This document shows, one piece after another, positions 26,789-35,013 of a stretch of DNA of 64,000 bases (positions are counted from its first letter, which is position 1; the number at the start of each line of letters is the position of its first letter). The notes under the pieces were generated by a model, which was given only the letters and a program-made list of their open reading frames with translations, did not search any database and was not told where the DNA came from. Origin of the DNA: Pyrinomonadaceae bacterium (GTDB taxonomy: Bacteria; Acidobacteriota; Blastocatellia; Pyrinomonadales; Pyrinomonadaceae). Location: positions 1-64,000 of the forward strand of contig JAHCHG010000007.1 of the NCBI GenBank assembly GCA_026129865.1. Direction: 5' to 3'. Both the position numbers and the translations under genes were made by a program.

Positions 26789-27850
26789 TTACGAAACTTC
26801 CGACTGTTTGCGCCGCGCTCTGCCGAAAAACCATGCGATGAAGATCGAAACAACGTAAAGCAGCATCATCGGTGCAGCGAAAAGCATGAGATTAGGAATG
26901 TCGCCGGTCGGCGATATTACCGCGGCGACCACGAGAATTATTACGATCGCGATCTTCCAGCTTCTGATCAAAAACTCGGCAGAAACGATGCCGATACGGG
27001 CAAGAACGTACGTAACGGCTGGCATTTGGAAAATAACGCCCATCGCGAGCATTATCAGCGTTATGAAATCGAAATAGTCGCTAGCACGCAAAAGCAGGCG
27101 AAAATCTTCCCCTAGACCCAACAAATAACGAACCGCCGGCGGAAACAATACATAGTAAGCAAAAGCTGCGCCGATAACGAATGAAATGGATGAAAGTCCA
27201 ATAAATGGAGTAACATACGCCCGTTCGTGTTTATATAATGCGGGCGAAATAAAGCCCCAGATCTGCAGGAGCAAAAGCGGGATCGACACGGCTATCGCGG
27301 CGTAAAGCGAAACCGTGACATAAAGCGTAAACGATTCAACTGCGGTCGTTACGATCAAACGTTCTTCTGCACCGGCACCGTTTTCGGAAAGATCTTCTAA
27401 ATTTACAGGAAGACGAATGCCTTTCGGGATCAAATTGTTGTTCGCAATGACGGGTTCATCTGTAAAAAGACCGAGCTTACCGGCTGAGTCTTTCGAAACC
27501 ACGGATTGAATCGATGAACCGGGAGAAATGACGCTGCCGCCGATGTTTGTCGCCCTGTCAAAAATATATCGACCGCTGTCGCCTTCTTTAAGCAGAGAAA
27601 TTGAGAGAATCTTTTCGTTTCCCGTTAATCCTTCAATCGGAACGTCGCGCCGCTCGGCTTCGGAAAGCGCTTGTCGAATTGGAACGGAAAGAAAATCGAA
27701 GATCCGATCGGACACGAACCAGCATAACACGAACGCTATAAGTATAATTATTACACTGTTTACGAGCCGTTTGCGAAACTCGTCGAGGTGCATCAAAAAG
27801 GACATTTGTCCGCCGAGTTCATCGTCTTTTTGTTCGAATCTTTCTTTCAT
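26789..27850 (-). CDS. tatC: Sec-independent translocase TatC with an inserted periplasmic domain
   Basis: TatC is the core receptor of the twin-arginine export system. The N-terminal MSFLMHLDEFRKRLVNSVI motif and the later helices (QIWGFISPALYKHERAYVTPFI, FAYYVLFPPAVRYLLGLG) are complete. At 353 aa it is about 100 aa longer than usual. The extra residues (about 58-164) sit between helix 1 and the segment before helix 2, in the first periplasmic loop. The TatA/B gene lies 27 bp upstream. Confidence 0.92.
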   Translation of the reverse strand: MKERFEQKDDELGGQMSFLMHLDEFRKRLVNSVIIILIAFVLCWFVSDRIFDFLSVPIRQALSEAERRDVPIEGLTGNEKILSISLLKEGDSGRYIFDRATNIGGSVISPGSSIQSVVSKDSAGKLGLFTDEPVIANNNLIPKGIRLPVNLEDLSENGAGAEERLIVTTAVESFTLYVTVSLYAAIAVSIPLLLLQIWGFISPALYKHERAYVTPFIGLSSISFVIGAAFAYYVLFPPAVRYLLGLGEDFRLLLRASDYFDFITLIMLAMGVIFQMPAVTYVLARIGIVSAEFLIRSWKIAIVIILVVAAVISPTGDIPNLMLFAAPMMLLYVVSIFIAWFFGRARRKQSEVS

Positions 27851-27877
27851 TGGAAACTTGAGCGATGGCGGCGACCT

Positions 27878-28306
27878 TTACAACCAATCGCGCTTATCCG
27901 GTTCGCGCGTCTCCGATTCGGATGATTTCCGGACTTCGGGTTCGTCCGCAAATTCGTGTTGTTTAACTTTTTCAGTCTGAACTTCAGAAAACTGGTCGGC
28001 GGAGATGGCTTTGACCGCGGGGAGTTCAACTTCGGCTTTAACCGGATAGTTTGAGCGACCAATCGTTCGAGTTTCGTCGATATTCTTCTCGGGCGTAGCG
28101 GCGCCGAGATCGCCAAAATTTTCAAGATCGACCTCCCGTTCCCAGGACGCCTTAAATTCGTTCGTCGAACGGCGAAATTCCGCCATCGTCTTACCGAACG
28201 TGCGCATCAACTCGGGCAGTTTTCGCGGTCCGAAAATGATCAGCGCGACCATTCCTATCAGAATCAATTCTGATGTTCCGATCGATTCCAGGATGAATAA
28301 AAACAT
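27878..28306 (-). CDS. TatA/TatB family twin-arginine translocase subunit
   Basis: The 142-aa product has the N-terminal membrane helix with the FGPRKLPELMRTFGKTMAEFRR amphipathic motif. The hinge GP and the long hydrophilic tail (residues 60-142) are typical of TatA/TatB. A TatB-like role is suggested by its length and by lying next to tatC. Only one such gene is here, so it may serve both roles. Confidence 0.88.
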   Translation of the reverse strand: MFLFILESIGTSELILIGMVALIIFGPRKLPELMRTFGKTMAEFRRSTNEFKASWEREVDLENFGDLGAATPEKNIDETRTIGRSNYPVKAEVELPAVKAISADQFSEVQTEKVKQHEFADEPEVRKSSESETREPDKRDWL

Positions 28307-28333
28307 TCTTTACTACTCTTGTAACTGTTCGAA

Positions 28334-29353
28334 CTAAACAACTAATAACATTTTCTCGGTTGGCGCACCGACCGAACCGATGATTACTGCTTCTGGAATT
28401 CGTCTGACGAACTCATATGCTTTTTCAGCTTCGAAACTGATCAGCAATCCGCCGGCGGTTTGCGGATCGAAAAGAGCGCTTTGAAGCTCGGACGAAACTG
28501 TCGCTTCGATAGAGATATTCTCCCCGATATAGGCGCGATTGTTCTTGTCGCCTCGTGTCAGCATTTTCTCTCCGATCAATTCCAATACTTCCGGCAGCAG
28601 CGGCACATCGTCCGAGTTTATCGTCAGACTCGTTCCACTTCCATTCGCCATTTCGTAAGCATGACCGAGCAATCCGAAGCCTGTAATATCGGTCGCCGCA
28701 TTCGCTCCAATTTCCTGCATAACTTTAGATGCTTCGCGAAGGGAAGTTGTCATTGCTTTTTGTGATGCTTTTACCGCTTCAGAGGACGCTTTGCCAAATT
28801 TGACGCCGGTACTGATAACACCTGTCCCGACAGGTTTTGTTAAAACAAGCAGATCGCCCGGTTTTGCATTCGAGTTCGTTACGATCCTGTCCGGATGCAC
28901 AATACCTGTAACGGAATATCCAAACTTGATCTCCTGATCGTCAACCGAATGTCCGCCTATCACCGCAACATTTTCGCGGTTCATCGCAAGTTGACCGCCG
29001 CGCAGAATTTGTTCTAAAACATCCCAATCACCTTTCTGCGGAAAACAAACGATCGAGAGAGCGGTTAAAGGAACGCCGCCCATCGCATAAACGTCGTTGA
29101 CAGAGTTTAACGCTGCGATCTGACCGTAAATTTCGGGTTCATCGGCTATAGGTGTAAAGAAATCAAGGGTTTGCACGAGCGCGGTCGTTTCATTCAGCCG
29201 GTACACACCGGCATCGTCCGACGTTTCAAAGCCGACCATTACATCGTTTGTAAAATTTTGTTTTGGCAGCTTACTCAAAACTTGAGCAAGATCGCTTGGG
29301 GCGAGTTTTGCTACTCAACCCGCGCACGATACCATTTCTGTCAGACGTTTCAT
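28334..29353 (-). CDS. selD: Selenide, water dikinase, a selenoprotein (Sec at residue 13)
   Basis: SelD makes selenophosphate, the selenium donor for selenocysteine and selenouridine. The frame from 29278 starts too late: reading upstream to ATG 29353 gives MKRLTEMVSCAG, then UGA (29315-29317), then VAKLAPSDL. This aligns with the active-site loop GAGCGCK of E. coli SelD, with UGA in place of the catalytic Cys and Lys16 retained. The rest (KFGYSVTGIVHPD, TDITGFGLLGHA, DPQTAGGLL) is typical; total 339 aa. A bulged hairpin directly follows the UGA. The start lies 8 bp after the parB stop, with GGAAAAAAG as RBS. Confidence 0.93.
29268..29310 (-). promoter_or_regulatory. Candidate bacterial SECIS hairpin in selD
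   Basis: Directly after the selD UGA, CAAAACT and AGTTTTG form a 7-bp outer stem, and CAAG/CTTG with loop CGAT form an inner stem. This is the position at which SelB-bound SECIS elements lie in bacterial mRNAs. The typical apical loop GU is not evident, so the fold is only a candidate. Confidence 0.5.
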
Positions 29354-29361
29354 TTCGATTT

Positions 29362-30219
29362 TTAGCTTTTTTCCATTAACAATTGATAAATGCGGTCAAG
29401 ATCGCCTTCGCTGTAATACTCAATTTCTATCTTTCCGCCCGTTCCTTTTCCGTCCGGTAAAATATGAACCTGCGTAGCAAGCCTTCGCCGTAATTTCGTT
29501 TCAGCCGATCTCTGATTTGCGTCAAGTTTAATCTTTGGCGCTTTGTCTTTTGGAGCCGCGCCGGTGCCGCTGCGTTTTACCGTGCGTTCCGTTTCACGAA
29601 CGGATAATGATCGTTCAAGAACCTGTTTCGCGATATTGCGCTGAATGTCCGCACTGCCCGCCATTAGAAGAGCTCGCCCATGACCAGCCGAGATCTTGTC
29701 CTTTTCGATAAGTTTAAGGATATCGTCGGGAAGTTTCAAAAGACGCAGGAACGTAGTGATAGTGGTCCGGTTCTTACCAACGCGTTCGGCGACCGATTCT
29801 TGCGTTAAGCCCACCGTATCAATTAGTTTTTTGTATGCGCGAGCTTCTTCGATGGCGTTAAGTTCTTGGCGCTGAATGTTTTCGATAAGCGCGATCTCAA
29901 GCAGTTTATCATCGGCAACATCTTTTATTATTGAGGGAATTTTTGTTAAGCCCGCGCGCTGTGCAGCACGCCAGCGTCGTTCGCCTGCGACCAACTGGAA
30001 ATGGCTTCCCTGTCTTCGAACGACGATCGGCTGGACAATACCGTTCGCACGGATAGATTGAGCGAGCTCTTCCAGGCGATCATCTTCGAATATCGTCCGC
30101 GGCTGTTCGCTGTTGGGTTCGATCAGGTCAATGTCGATATCCGTCAAAGTCTCATCGCCGGACGACGTCTCGTCCCCGATCAGCGCGCTCAATCCTCTTC
30201 CCAAAGCCTTTCTAGCCAT
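29362..30219 (-). CDS. parB: Chromosome partitioning protein ParB
   Basis: The 285-aa CTP-dependent DNA clamp loads at parS sites. It begins with the ParA-stimulating segment RKALGRGLSALIGDE, has the CTP-binding GERRWRAAQRAGL motif and the ENIQRQELNAIEEA box, and a helix-turn-helix (LTQESVAERVGKNRTTITTFLRLLKLP). It overlaps parA by 8 bp. No parS site (TGTTTCACGTGAAACA) is visible in the window. Confidence 0.95.
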   Translation of the reverse strand: MARKALGRGLSALIGDETSSGDETLTDIDIDLIEPNSEQPRTIFEDDRLEELAQSIRANGIVQPIVVRRQGSHFQLVAGERRWRAAQRAGLTKIPSIIKDVADDKLLEIALIENIQRQELNAIEEARAYKKLIDTVGLTQESVAERVGKNRTTITTFLRLLKLPDDILKLIEKDKISAGHGRALLMAGSADIQRNIAKQVLERSLSVRETERTVKRSGTGAAPKDKAPKIKLDANQRSAETKLRRRLATQVHILPDGKGTGGKIEIEYYSEGDLDRIYQLLMEKS

Positions 30220-30973
30220 GCTTCAAAATCTCCTTTGCCAGCTGAATATAACTTTCCGCGCCGCGCGAGCGAATGTCATACAAAATGATCGGCTTACCGT
30301 GGCTTGGCGCTTCCGCAAGCCGGACGTTTCGCGGAATCACCGTTTCCAAAACCTGCGAACCGTAGAAATCCTTCAGGTCCTGTGCGACCGCCGCGGAAAG
30401 ATTTGTCCGTTCGTCATACATTGTTAACAATAATCCCTCGATGGCAAGCTGCGGATTTAGCCGGCGGCGCAGCCGAACCAGCGTGTCAAACAGTTCCGTT
30501 ACTCCTTCGAGTGCAAAATATTCACATTGAATAGGTACCAAAAGCGAGTCGGCAGCGGTCAAGCCGTTGACGGTAAGTAAACCCAGCGACGGAGGGCAAT
30601 CAATAATTATGAAATCGTAGTCATGCCTGATTTTTTCTAAAACCGATTTCAGCTTGTATTCGCGGTCTTCGGCATCAACCAATTCAACCTCGGCACCGGC
30701 AAGATTTTTGTCTGCCGGCAAAACCCACAACAGAGGAAGTTCTGTGGAAAGGATCGACCCTTCGGCAACTTCTCCCGTAATCAATGCGTGATAAACGGTT
30801 GCGCGGTTAATTATTCGCGGGATTCCGGCTCCGGAAGAAGCGTTGCCCTGCGGATCGGCATCCACGAGCAAAACCCTCTTTTCCTCAACAGCCAGCGCGG
30901 CGGCGAGGTTTATTGCCGTCGTTGTTTTGCCGACGCCGCCTTTCTGGTTTGCAATGGTTATGATCTTTGGCAT
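30212..30973 (-). CDS. parA: Chromosome partitioning ATPase ParA/Soj
   Basis: The 253-aa Walker-type ATPase has the deviant Walker A KGGVGKTTTAINLAAALA, DADPQGNA and DYDFIIIDCPPSLGLLTVN. It forms nucleotide-dependent dimers on DNA that move ParB-parS complexes. The overlap with parB indicates one operon. The rsmG (gidB) gene that often lies between mnmG and parA is absent. Confidence 0.95.
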   Translation of the reverse strand: MPKIITIANQKGGVGKTTTAINLAAALAVEEKRVLLVDADPQGNASSGAGIPRIINRATVYHALITGEVAEGSILSTELPLLWVLPADKNLAGAEVELVDAEDREYKLKSVLEKIRHDYDFIIIDCPPSLGLLTVNGLTAADSLLVPIQCEYFALEGVTELFDTLVRLRRRLNPQLAIEGLLLTMYDERTNLSAAVAQDLKDFYGSQVLETVIPRNVRLAEAPSHGKPIILYDIRSRGAESYIQLAKEILKHG

Positions 30974-30993
30974 CGTTAAATCGAACTTTCAGG

Positions 30994-31073
30994 AAAGGTA
31001 AATGTACCACAGCGCGTCATAGTAAGCGCAACTGTGGCACGTACCACAAGGCGAATACGTAGTACGTGCCACA
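30994..31073. repeat. Nested inverted repeats between mnmG and parA
   Basis: A perfect 12-bp inverted repeat (TGTGGCACGTAC at 31033-31044 with 31062-31073, 17-base loop) ends 4 bp before the mnmG stop. A further GTACCACA near 30995 and at 31041-31048 adds alternative pairings. No T run follows on the minus strand, so this is not a classical terminator. Confidence 0.6.
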
Positions 31074-31076
31074 ATA

Positions 31077-32966
31077 TTATTTACCGATCTTTTCCGCTTT
31101 TTGCGCCGTAAGATGGACAAGAACAGTTGATAGAGCCGCCGGTGTAAGCCCTGAGATCCGTTTTACCTGACCGAACGTTTGAGGTCGGGCTCGTTCGAGC
31201 CGCTCTTTCATTTCATTCGAAAGTCCGCTGACGGAGTTAAACCGAAACCCGTCCGGAATTTTAAGTGAGTCGTTATGATTCACCCGTTCCGTCGCCGCCT
31301 TTAAATTGCGAATATACCCGCTATAAAGCGAGTCGGCTAGAGCGGTTTCAAGTTCTGTGGCGGAAAAGCTTTCACGTACGGGCACAGGAAGAAGCCCTTT
31401 GATCAACTCGGGAGAAACTCCTTGCCTTTGCGCAAGCTGCGATAGCGTAAAAGCATCGCCGAGATCCTTTCCCAGTACCTGGGAAACAGCGGAGTATTCG
31501 ATATCGGAACGCTTAAAACGAGTTTCATCAAGTAAATTCCGAAGCCGTGCGACGCGGTCGCGCTTTTCGCAAAACCGTTTCCAGTATGAATCAGTGAGCA
31601 ATCCCGCCTCCTGCCCCTTCGGAGATAAGCGCTCATCGGCGTTATCATGCCGAAGCGTCAAGCGAGCCTCCGCGCGCGATGTGAAAATTCGATACGGCTC
31701 GTCGACGCCATGCTGAATCAGATCGTCGATCAAAACACCGATGTATGCCTCATCGCGCCGCAATCTAAACGGTTCGCGCCCCGCAACATTGAACGCCGCA
31801 TTTATGCCGGCAACCAAACCCTGGCAAGCAGCTTCCTCATAGCCCGTCGTACCATTTATCTGCCCTGCTAAAAACAAACCTTTCAAACGCGTCGTTTCAA
31901 GCGAAGGTTTCAACTCGCGCGGATCGACAAAGTCATATTCTATCGCGTAACCGGGACGAATTATCTTCACATTCTCAAATCCGTCGATCATTCGAAGGAG
32001 GTTCTGCTGCAACTCTGCTGGCAGGGAAGTTGAGAAACCGTTCAAATAAACTTCATTCGTATTGTGACCCTCCGGCTCCAAAAACAGTTGATGTCGATCT
32101 TTTTCGGCAAATTTTACAACTTTATCTTCGATCGACGGACAGTATCGCGGACCTATTCCTTTGATCTTTCCCGAATAAAGCGGCGATTTACTCAAGTTGG
32201 CGCGGATCTCATCGTGGAGAGCAGATGATGTATAGCCGATGTAACAATCGATCTGAGTTTGATCGATGACATCCGTCGAAAACGAAAACGCGACCGGTTT
32301 TTCATCGGGCGGTTGGCGTTCGAACGCTCCCCAGTCGATAGTTCTGCCGTCGAGCCGCGGCGGTGTCCCGGTTTTCAGACGTCCAACCGGAAATCCGTGA
32401 AGTTTAAGATCTTCCGCCAACTCGATGGACGCCGGTTCGCCGGCACGTCCCGCAGAATAATTCTTTTCACCGGTATGGATCTTGCCGTTTAGAAATGTGC
32501 CGGTCGCTATCAAAACCGATTTTGCACCGAACCGGCGGTCATCCTCGAGCGCAACTCCAACCACCGAACCATTTTCGACGATCAAACGAACTACAACACC
32601 CTGTCGTAAAAGAAGGTTTGGCGTCGATTCTAAAACCCGGCGCATTTCCGTTCGGTAAAGAGCGCGATCCGCCTGCGCACGCGGCGATTGCACGGCAGGA
32701 CCTCGCGATCGATTCAGTAAACGAAATTGAATTCCAGTGCGATCAATGACCTTACCGATCACACCCCCAAGGGCATCGATCTCGCGAACAATATGACCTT
32801 TAGCAATTCCGCCAACCGCAGGATTGCAGGACATTTGTCCGATCAGATCTAGATTTATCGTGACGAGCGCAGTTTCGACACCAAGACGCGCGGAAGCCGA
32901 AGCCGCCTCGCATCCTGCGTGTCCAGCGCCTATCACAATCACATCAAAAACTTCATCGAAAAACAT
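31077..32966 (-). CDS. mnmG: tRNA uridine 5-carboxymethylaminomethyl modification enzyme MnmG
   Basis: With MnmE, this FAD protein makes cmnm5U34 in tRNAs. The start at 32966 (MFFDEVFDVIVIGAGHAGCEAA) is chosen over 33005 because family members begin this close to the FAD motif; length 629 aa. The signature GGIAKGHIVREIDALGG, RSRGPAVQSPRAQADR, GLFLAGQINGTTGYEEAACQGL and the C-terminal KIPDGFRFNSVSGLSNEM are all present. It normally follows mnmE directly; here about 27 kb separate them. Confidence 0.95.
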   Translation of the reverse strand: MFFDEVFDVIVIGAGHAGCEAASASARLGVETALVTINLDLIGQMSCNPAVGGIAKGHIVREIDALGGVIGKVIDRTGIQFRLLNRSRGPAVQSPRAQADRALYRTEMRRVLESTPNLLLRQGVVVRLIVENGSVVGVALEDDRRFGAKSVLIATGTFLNGKIHTGEKNYSAGRAGEPASIELAEDLKLHGFPVGRLKTGTPPRLDGRTIDWGAFERQPPDEKPVAFSFSTDVIDQTQIDCYIGYTSSALHDEIRANLSKSPLYSGKIKGIGPRYCPSIEDKVVKFAEKDRHQLFLEPEGHNTNEVYLNGFSTSLPAELQQNLLRMIDGFENVKIIRPGYAIEYDFVDPRELKPSLETTRLKGLFLAGQINGTTGYEEAACQGLVAGINAAFNVAGREPFRLRRDEAYIGVLIDDLIQHGVDEPYRIFTSRAEARLTLRHDNADERLSPKGQEAGLLTDSYWKRFCEKRDRVARLRNLLDETRFKRSDIEYSAVSQVLGKDLGDAFTLSQLAQRQGVSPELIKGLLPVPVRESFSATELETALADSLYSGYIRNLKAATERVNHNDSLKIPDGFRFNSVSGLSNEMKERLERARPQTFGQVKRISGLTPAALSTVLVHLTAQKAEKIGK

Positions 32967-33069
32967 AGTTTGATAGAAAACGTTAGCGGGCTTACCGTCT
33001 AACAAAGTAATCTTTCATTCTATTTTATTAGGAACGAAATGCCAATTGAAATTCCTTCAGCCGCTGCAA

Positions 33070-34614
33070 TTACGAATTCCATTTGCCCTTTAAAGCCGAA
33101 CCGGGACTTGCGATCGATTGGAATCGACCAAGCTGAACGAGGTCTGAATTCTTAAATGAAATGACCGGCATCAATCCATTTTCCAAAAGCATATTGCAGA
33201 GCGGATCGGTCATCAGTATCTCTGCACACGGTTTCGTCACCGTCTCGCCTTCCTTCTTATAAATATGCGTCGGCAGACCCGAAACTTTAACCTGAAAACC
33301 GCGGCGTGCGTCCCACCCGTTTCGACCGAAACTCTCAGCCAAAAGCAGCGCACAAATAAACACAGGATTTCCCCAAACGTAATTTTCGTGCTCGGTTACG
33401 ACCTTAAATTCCTCAAAATTAAAGCGCTCGGTAGGATCGGTTTCTTCCCCATATGGCAGCCGCGTAAGAAATCTCGGCAGAGCCAAACCAAGATAGCTTG
33501 AGTCCGGAAGAGCCCGGACGGTCGCCCAGAGTTTTCCCCGCTCGGATGAATCATCTATCCTCCAATCAGTAAACGAATTAGCTTCATCAAAAGACCTCAA
33601 TCCAAAAAGCGAGGGTGAAAGCTGGGCAATAAATGGTGCATTTGCCTTCTGCGCGATCTGCGAAATCCTTATCAGCGCGGCAGCGTCGTCAACATCCATC
33701 GAAAAATCGTAGTTTCCGCAGATTAACGCCCACGGCTCAGCACCGGGAATCTCCACCGCTTCTCGCACTGCGATTCTATAGATCTCTGACCGGTCTAAAG
33801 GACTCGCGTTCTTGAGGTCTTCCTGAAATTCTCGCTTGCTAAAATCGCATAGATAGATCTTAAGATCGGAGCCCGTTTCAACTTTTCGAACCAAGAGATA
33901 CAAGGCTCGCCAGGCTGCCTCAAGCCTCTGGAAATCGGGTTGATGAATTATCGCCCGCATCAGCTCGCTGCTCGCTTCATCAACGGCTTTAGTCAAACGA
34001 TCCCGTTCGCTATCATCCGTTTGAATTACATGCGGCGCGACCAATTTGTTGATCAACCTGCCCAATTCGCCGCCAGCTCCGGAGGGCTTTTGCGAACGTG
34101 TGGAATCGAAGATCGAATCACCTAAAATGTCTTCTAAAAGATTTTCCGACGGCGCGACACGGTCCTCCGGACTCGTGTCACTTCCGTCTTCTTTGATCTC
34201 CGAATCGACTTCAGCGGGCTCAAACCAGTCGCGCACTTTCTGTGCTGCGGAATTAAACCCGCTTTCGGTTTGCAGTTCGCGCCGGATTTCGCGAAGGTCC
34301 GAAAACATCGAAACCTGTTCAAATATCCTATCGGGATGAAAATCGTCGAGTTCTTCGAAGCGCAGGCGCACTCGACCTTCAGCAGCATCGCCCAACCCTA
34401 ACTCTAACTGCACGTTGAGCTTACGCATGACATCGTCATAGTTGTCGCGATCTATCTCAACCGGTTTACGACTGAAAACGTCCGACAGCGGCGCACCGCC
34501 TTTTCCGCTCCAATCACCCAGAAAAAGGATTCTGAACGGCGGATCATCGGGCAGCGGCTGCGATGAAGTTTCAAGGGTAACCTCAGTTTCGAAATCGGTG
34601 TCAGCGGGAATCAT
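33070..34614 (-). CDS. TssB-TssC fusion, type VI-like contractile sheath protein
   Basis: Residues about 25-120 match TssB/VipA (PFRILFLGDWSGKGGAPLSD, EIDRDNYDDVMRKLNV, ELDDFHPDRIFEQV). Residues about 185-505 match TssC/VipB (HQPDFQRLEAAWRALYLLVRKVETGSDLKIYL, ENYVWGNPVFICALLLAESF, GLPTHIYKKEGE, MPVISFKNSDL). The chain ends at residue 514, before the C-terminal about 120 residues that TssC uses for sheath contacts and baseplate docking. No other type VI gene is in the window. A scaffold or regulatory role, or a sheath encoded apart from its partners, is possible. Confidence 0.82.
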   Translation of the reverse strand: MIPADTDFETEVTLETSSQPLPDDPPFRILFLGDWSGKGGAPLSDVFSRKPVEIDRDNYDDVMRKLNVQLELGLGDAAEGRVRLRFEELDDFHPDRIFEQVSMFSDLREIRRELQTESGFNSAAQKVRDWFEPAEVDSEIKEDGSDTSPEDRVAPSENLLEDILGDSIFDSTRSQKPSGAGGELGRLINKLVAPHVIQTDDSERDRLTKAVDEASSELMRAIIHQPDFQRLEAAWRALYLLVRKVETGSDLKIYLCDFSKREFQEDLKNASPLDRSEIYRIAVREAVEIPGAEPWALICGNYDFSMDVDDAAALIRISQIAQKANAPFIAQLSPSLFGLRSFDEANSFTDWRIDDSSERGKLWATVRALPDSSYLGLALPRFLTRLPYGEETDPTERFNFEEFKVVTEHENYVWGNPVFICALLLAESFGRNGWDARRGFQVKVSGLPTHIYKKEGETVTKPCAEILMTDPLCNMLLENGLMPVISFKNSDLVQLGRFQSIASPGSALKGKWNS

Positions 34615-35013
34615 CAGGATCGCCTCCTCGTTTTAATGTTTGATGAAACTAATATATTCGTAAATCAAAGGATGTCAACGAATTTCAGGAATTAGTCGCT
34701 TATTTACCGATGCAGAAAGTACATGAATCTTATAACTCTTTATTCTACAGCGATTTTCCGAAACACAACTTGCTGTCAGGTACAAATGCGATACAAAAGG
34801 TGCAGAAAGACGTCGAGTTTCGCGGGGTGTAAGATTGGTGATTTCTGTCTAAGGATACTGATCGGACTGTATATTTCCACTTGAAACGAAATAAAAACAA
34901 GTCAAGCTAAGTATTAATGAAAATAAACTTAATAGCAACAAGACCGTTCCTTGTCTATTCTTCTTTCTTCTCCTAGAATCTTCCTAATTTAACCCGAACC
35001 CGAAGGTCTCTAG
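34615..35013. other. Intergenic region carrying the left island junction
   Basis: No gene is seen on either strand in these 399 bp. The region holds the candidate attL (34789-34802) and a second weaker similarity to the mnmE end at 34712-34728 (ACCGATGCAGAAAGT). AT-rich sequence from 34840 would supply the promoter of the helicase gene. Confidence 0.5.
34789..34802 (+). other. Candidate attL core
   Basis: CGATACAAAAGGTG matches CGATGCAAAAGGTG at 60376-60389 in 13 of 14 positions and the same orientation. On the minus strand the shared core reads through ACC TTT TGY ATC, the TFCI codons at the end of mnmE; the one difference is silent there. Confidence 0.5.

Noticed and set aside
29590..29606. 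Possible parS site (TTTCACGAACGGA) within parB
   Set aside because: It keeps only part of the 16-bp palindrome TGTTTCACGTGAAACA and lies in conserved coding sequence.
34712..34728. Second possible attL (ACCGATGCAGAAAGT)
   Set aside because: It matches the mnmE end less well and over a shorter core than 34789-34802, although it could be a trace of an earlier integration.
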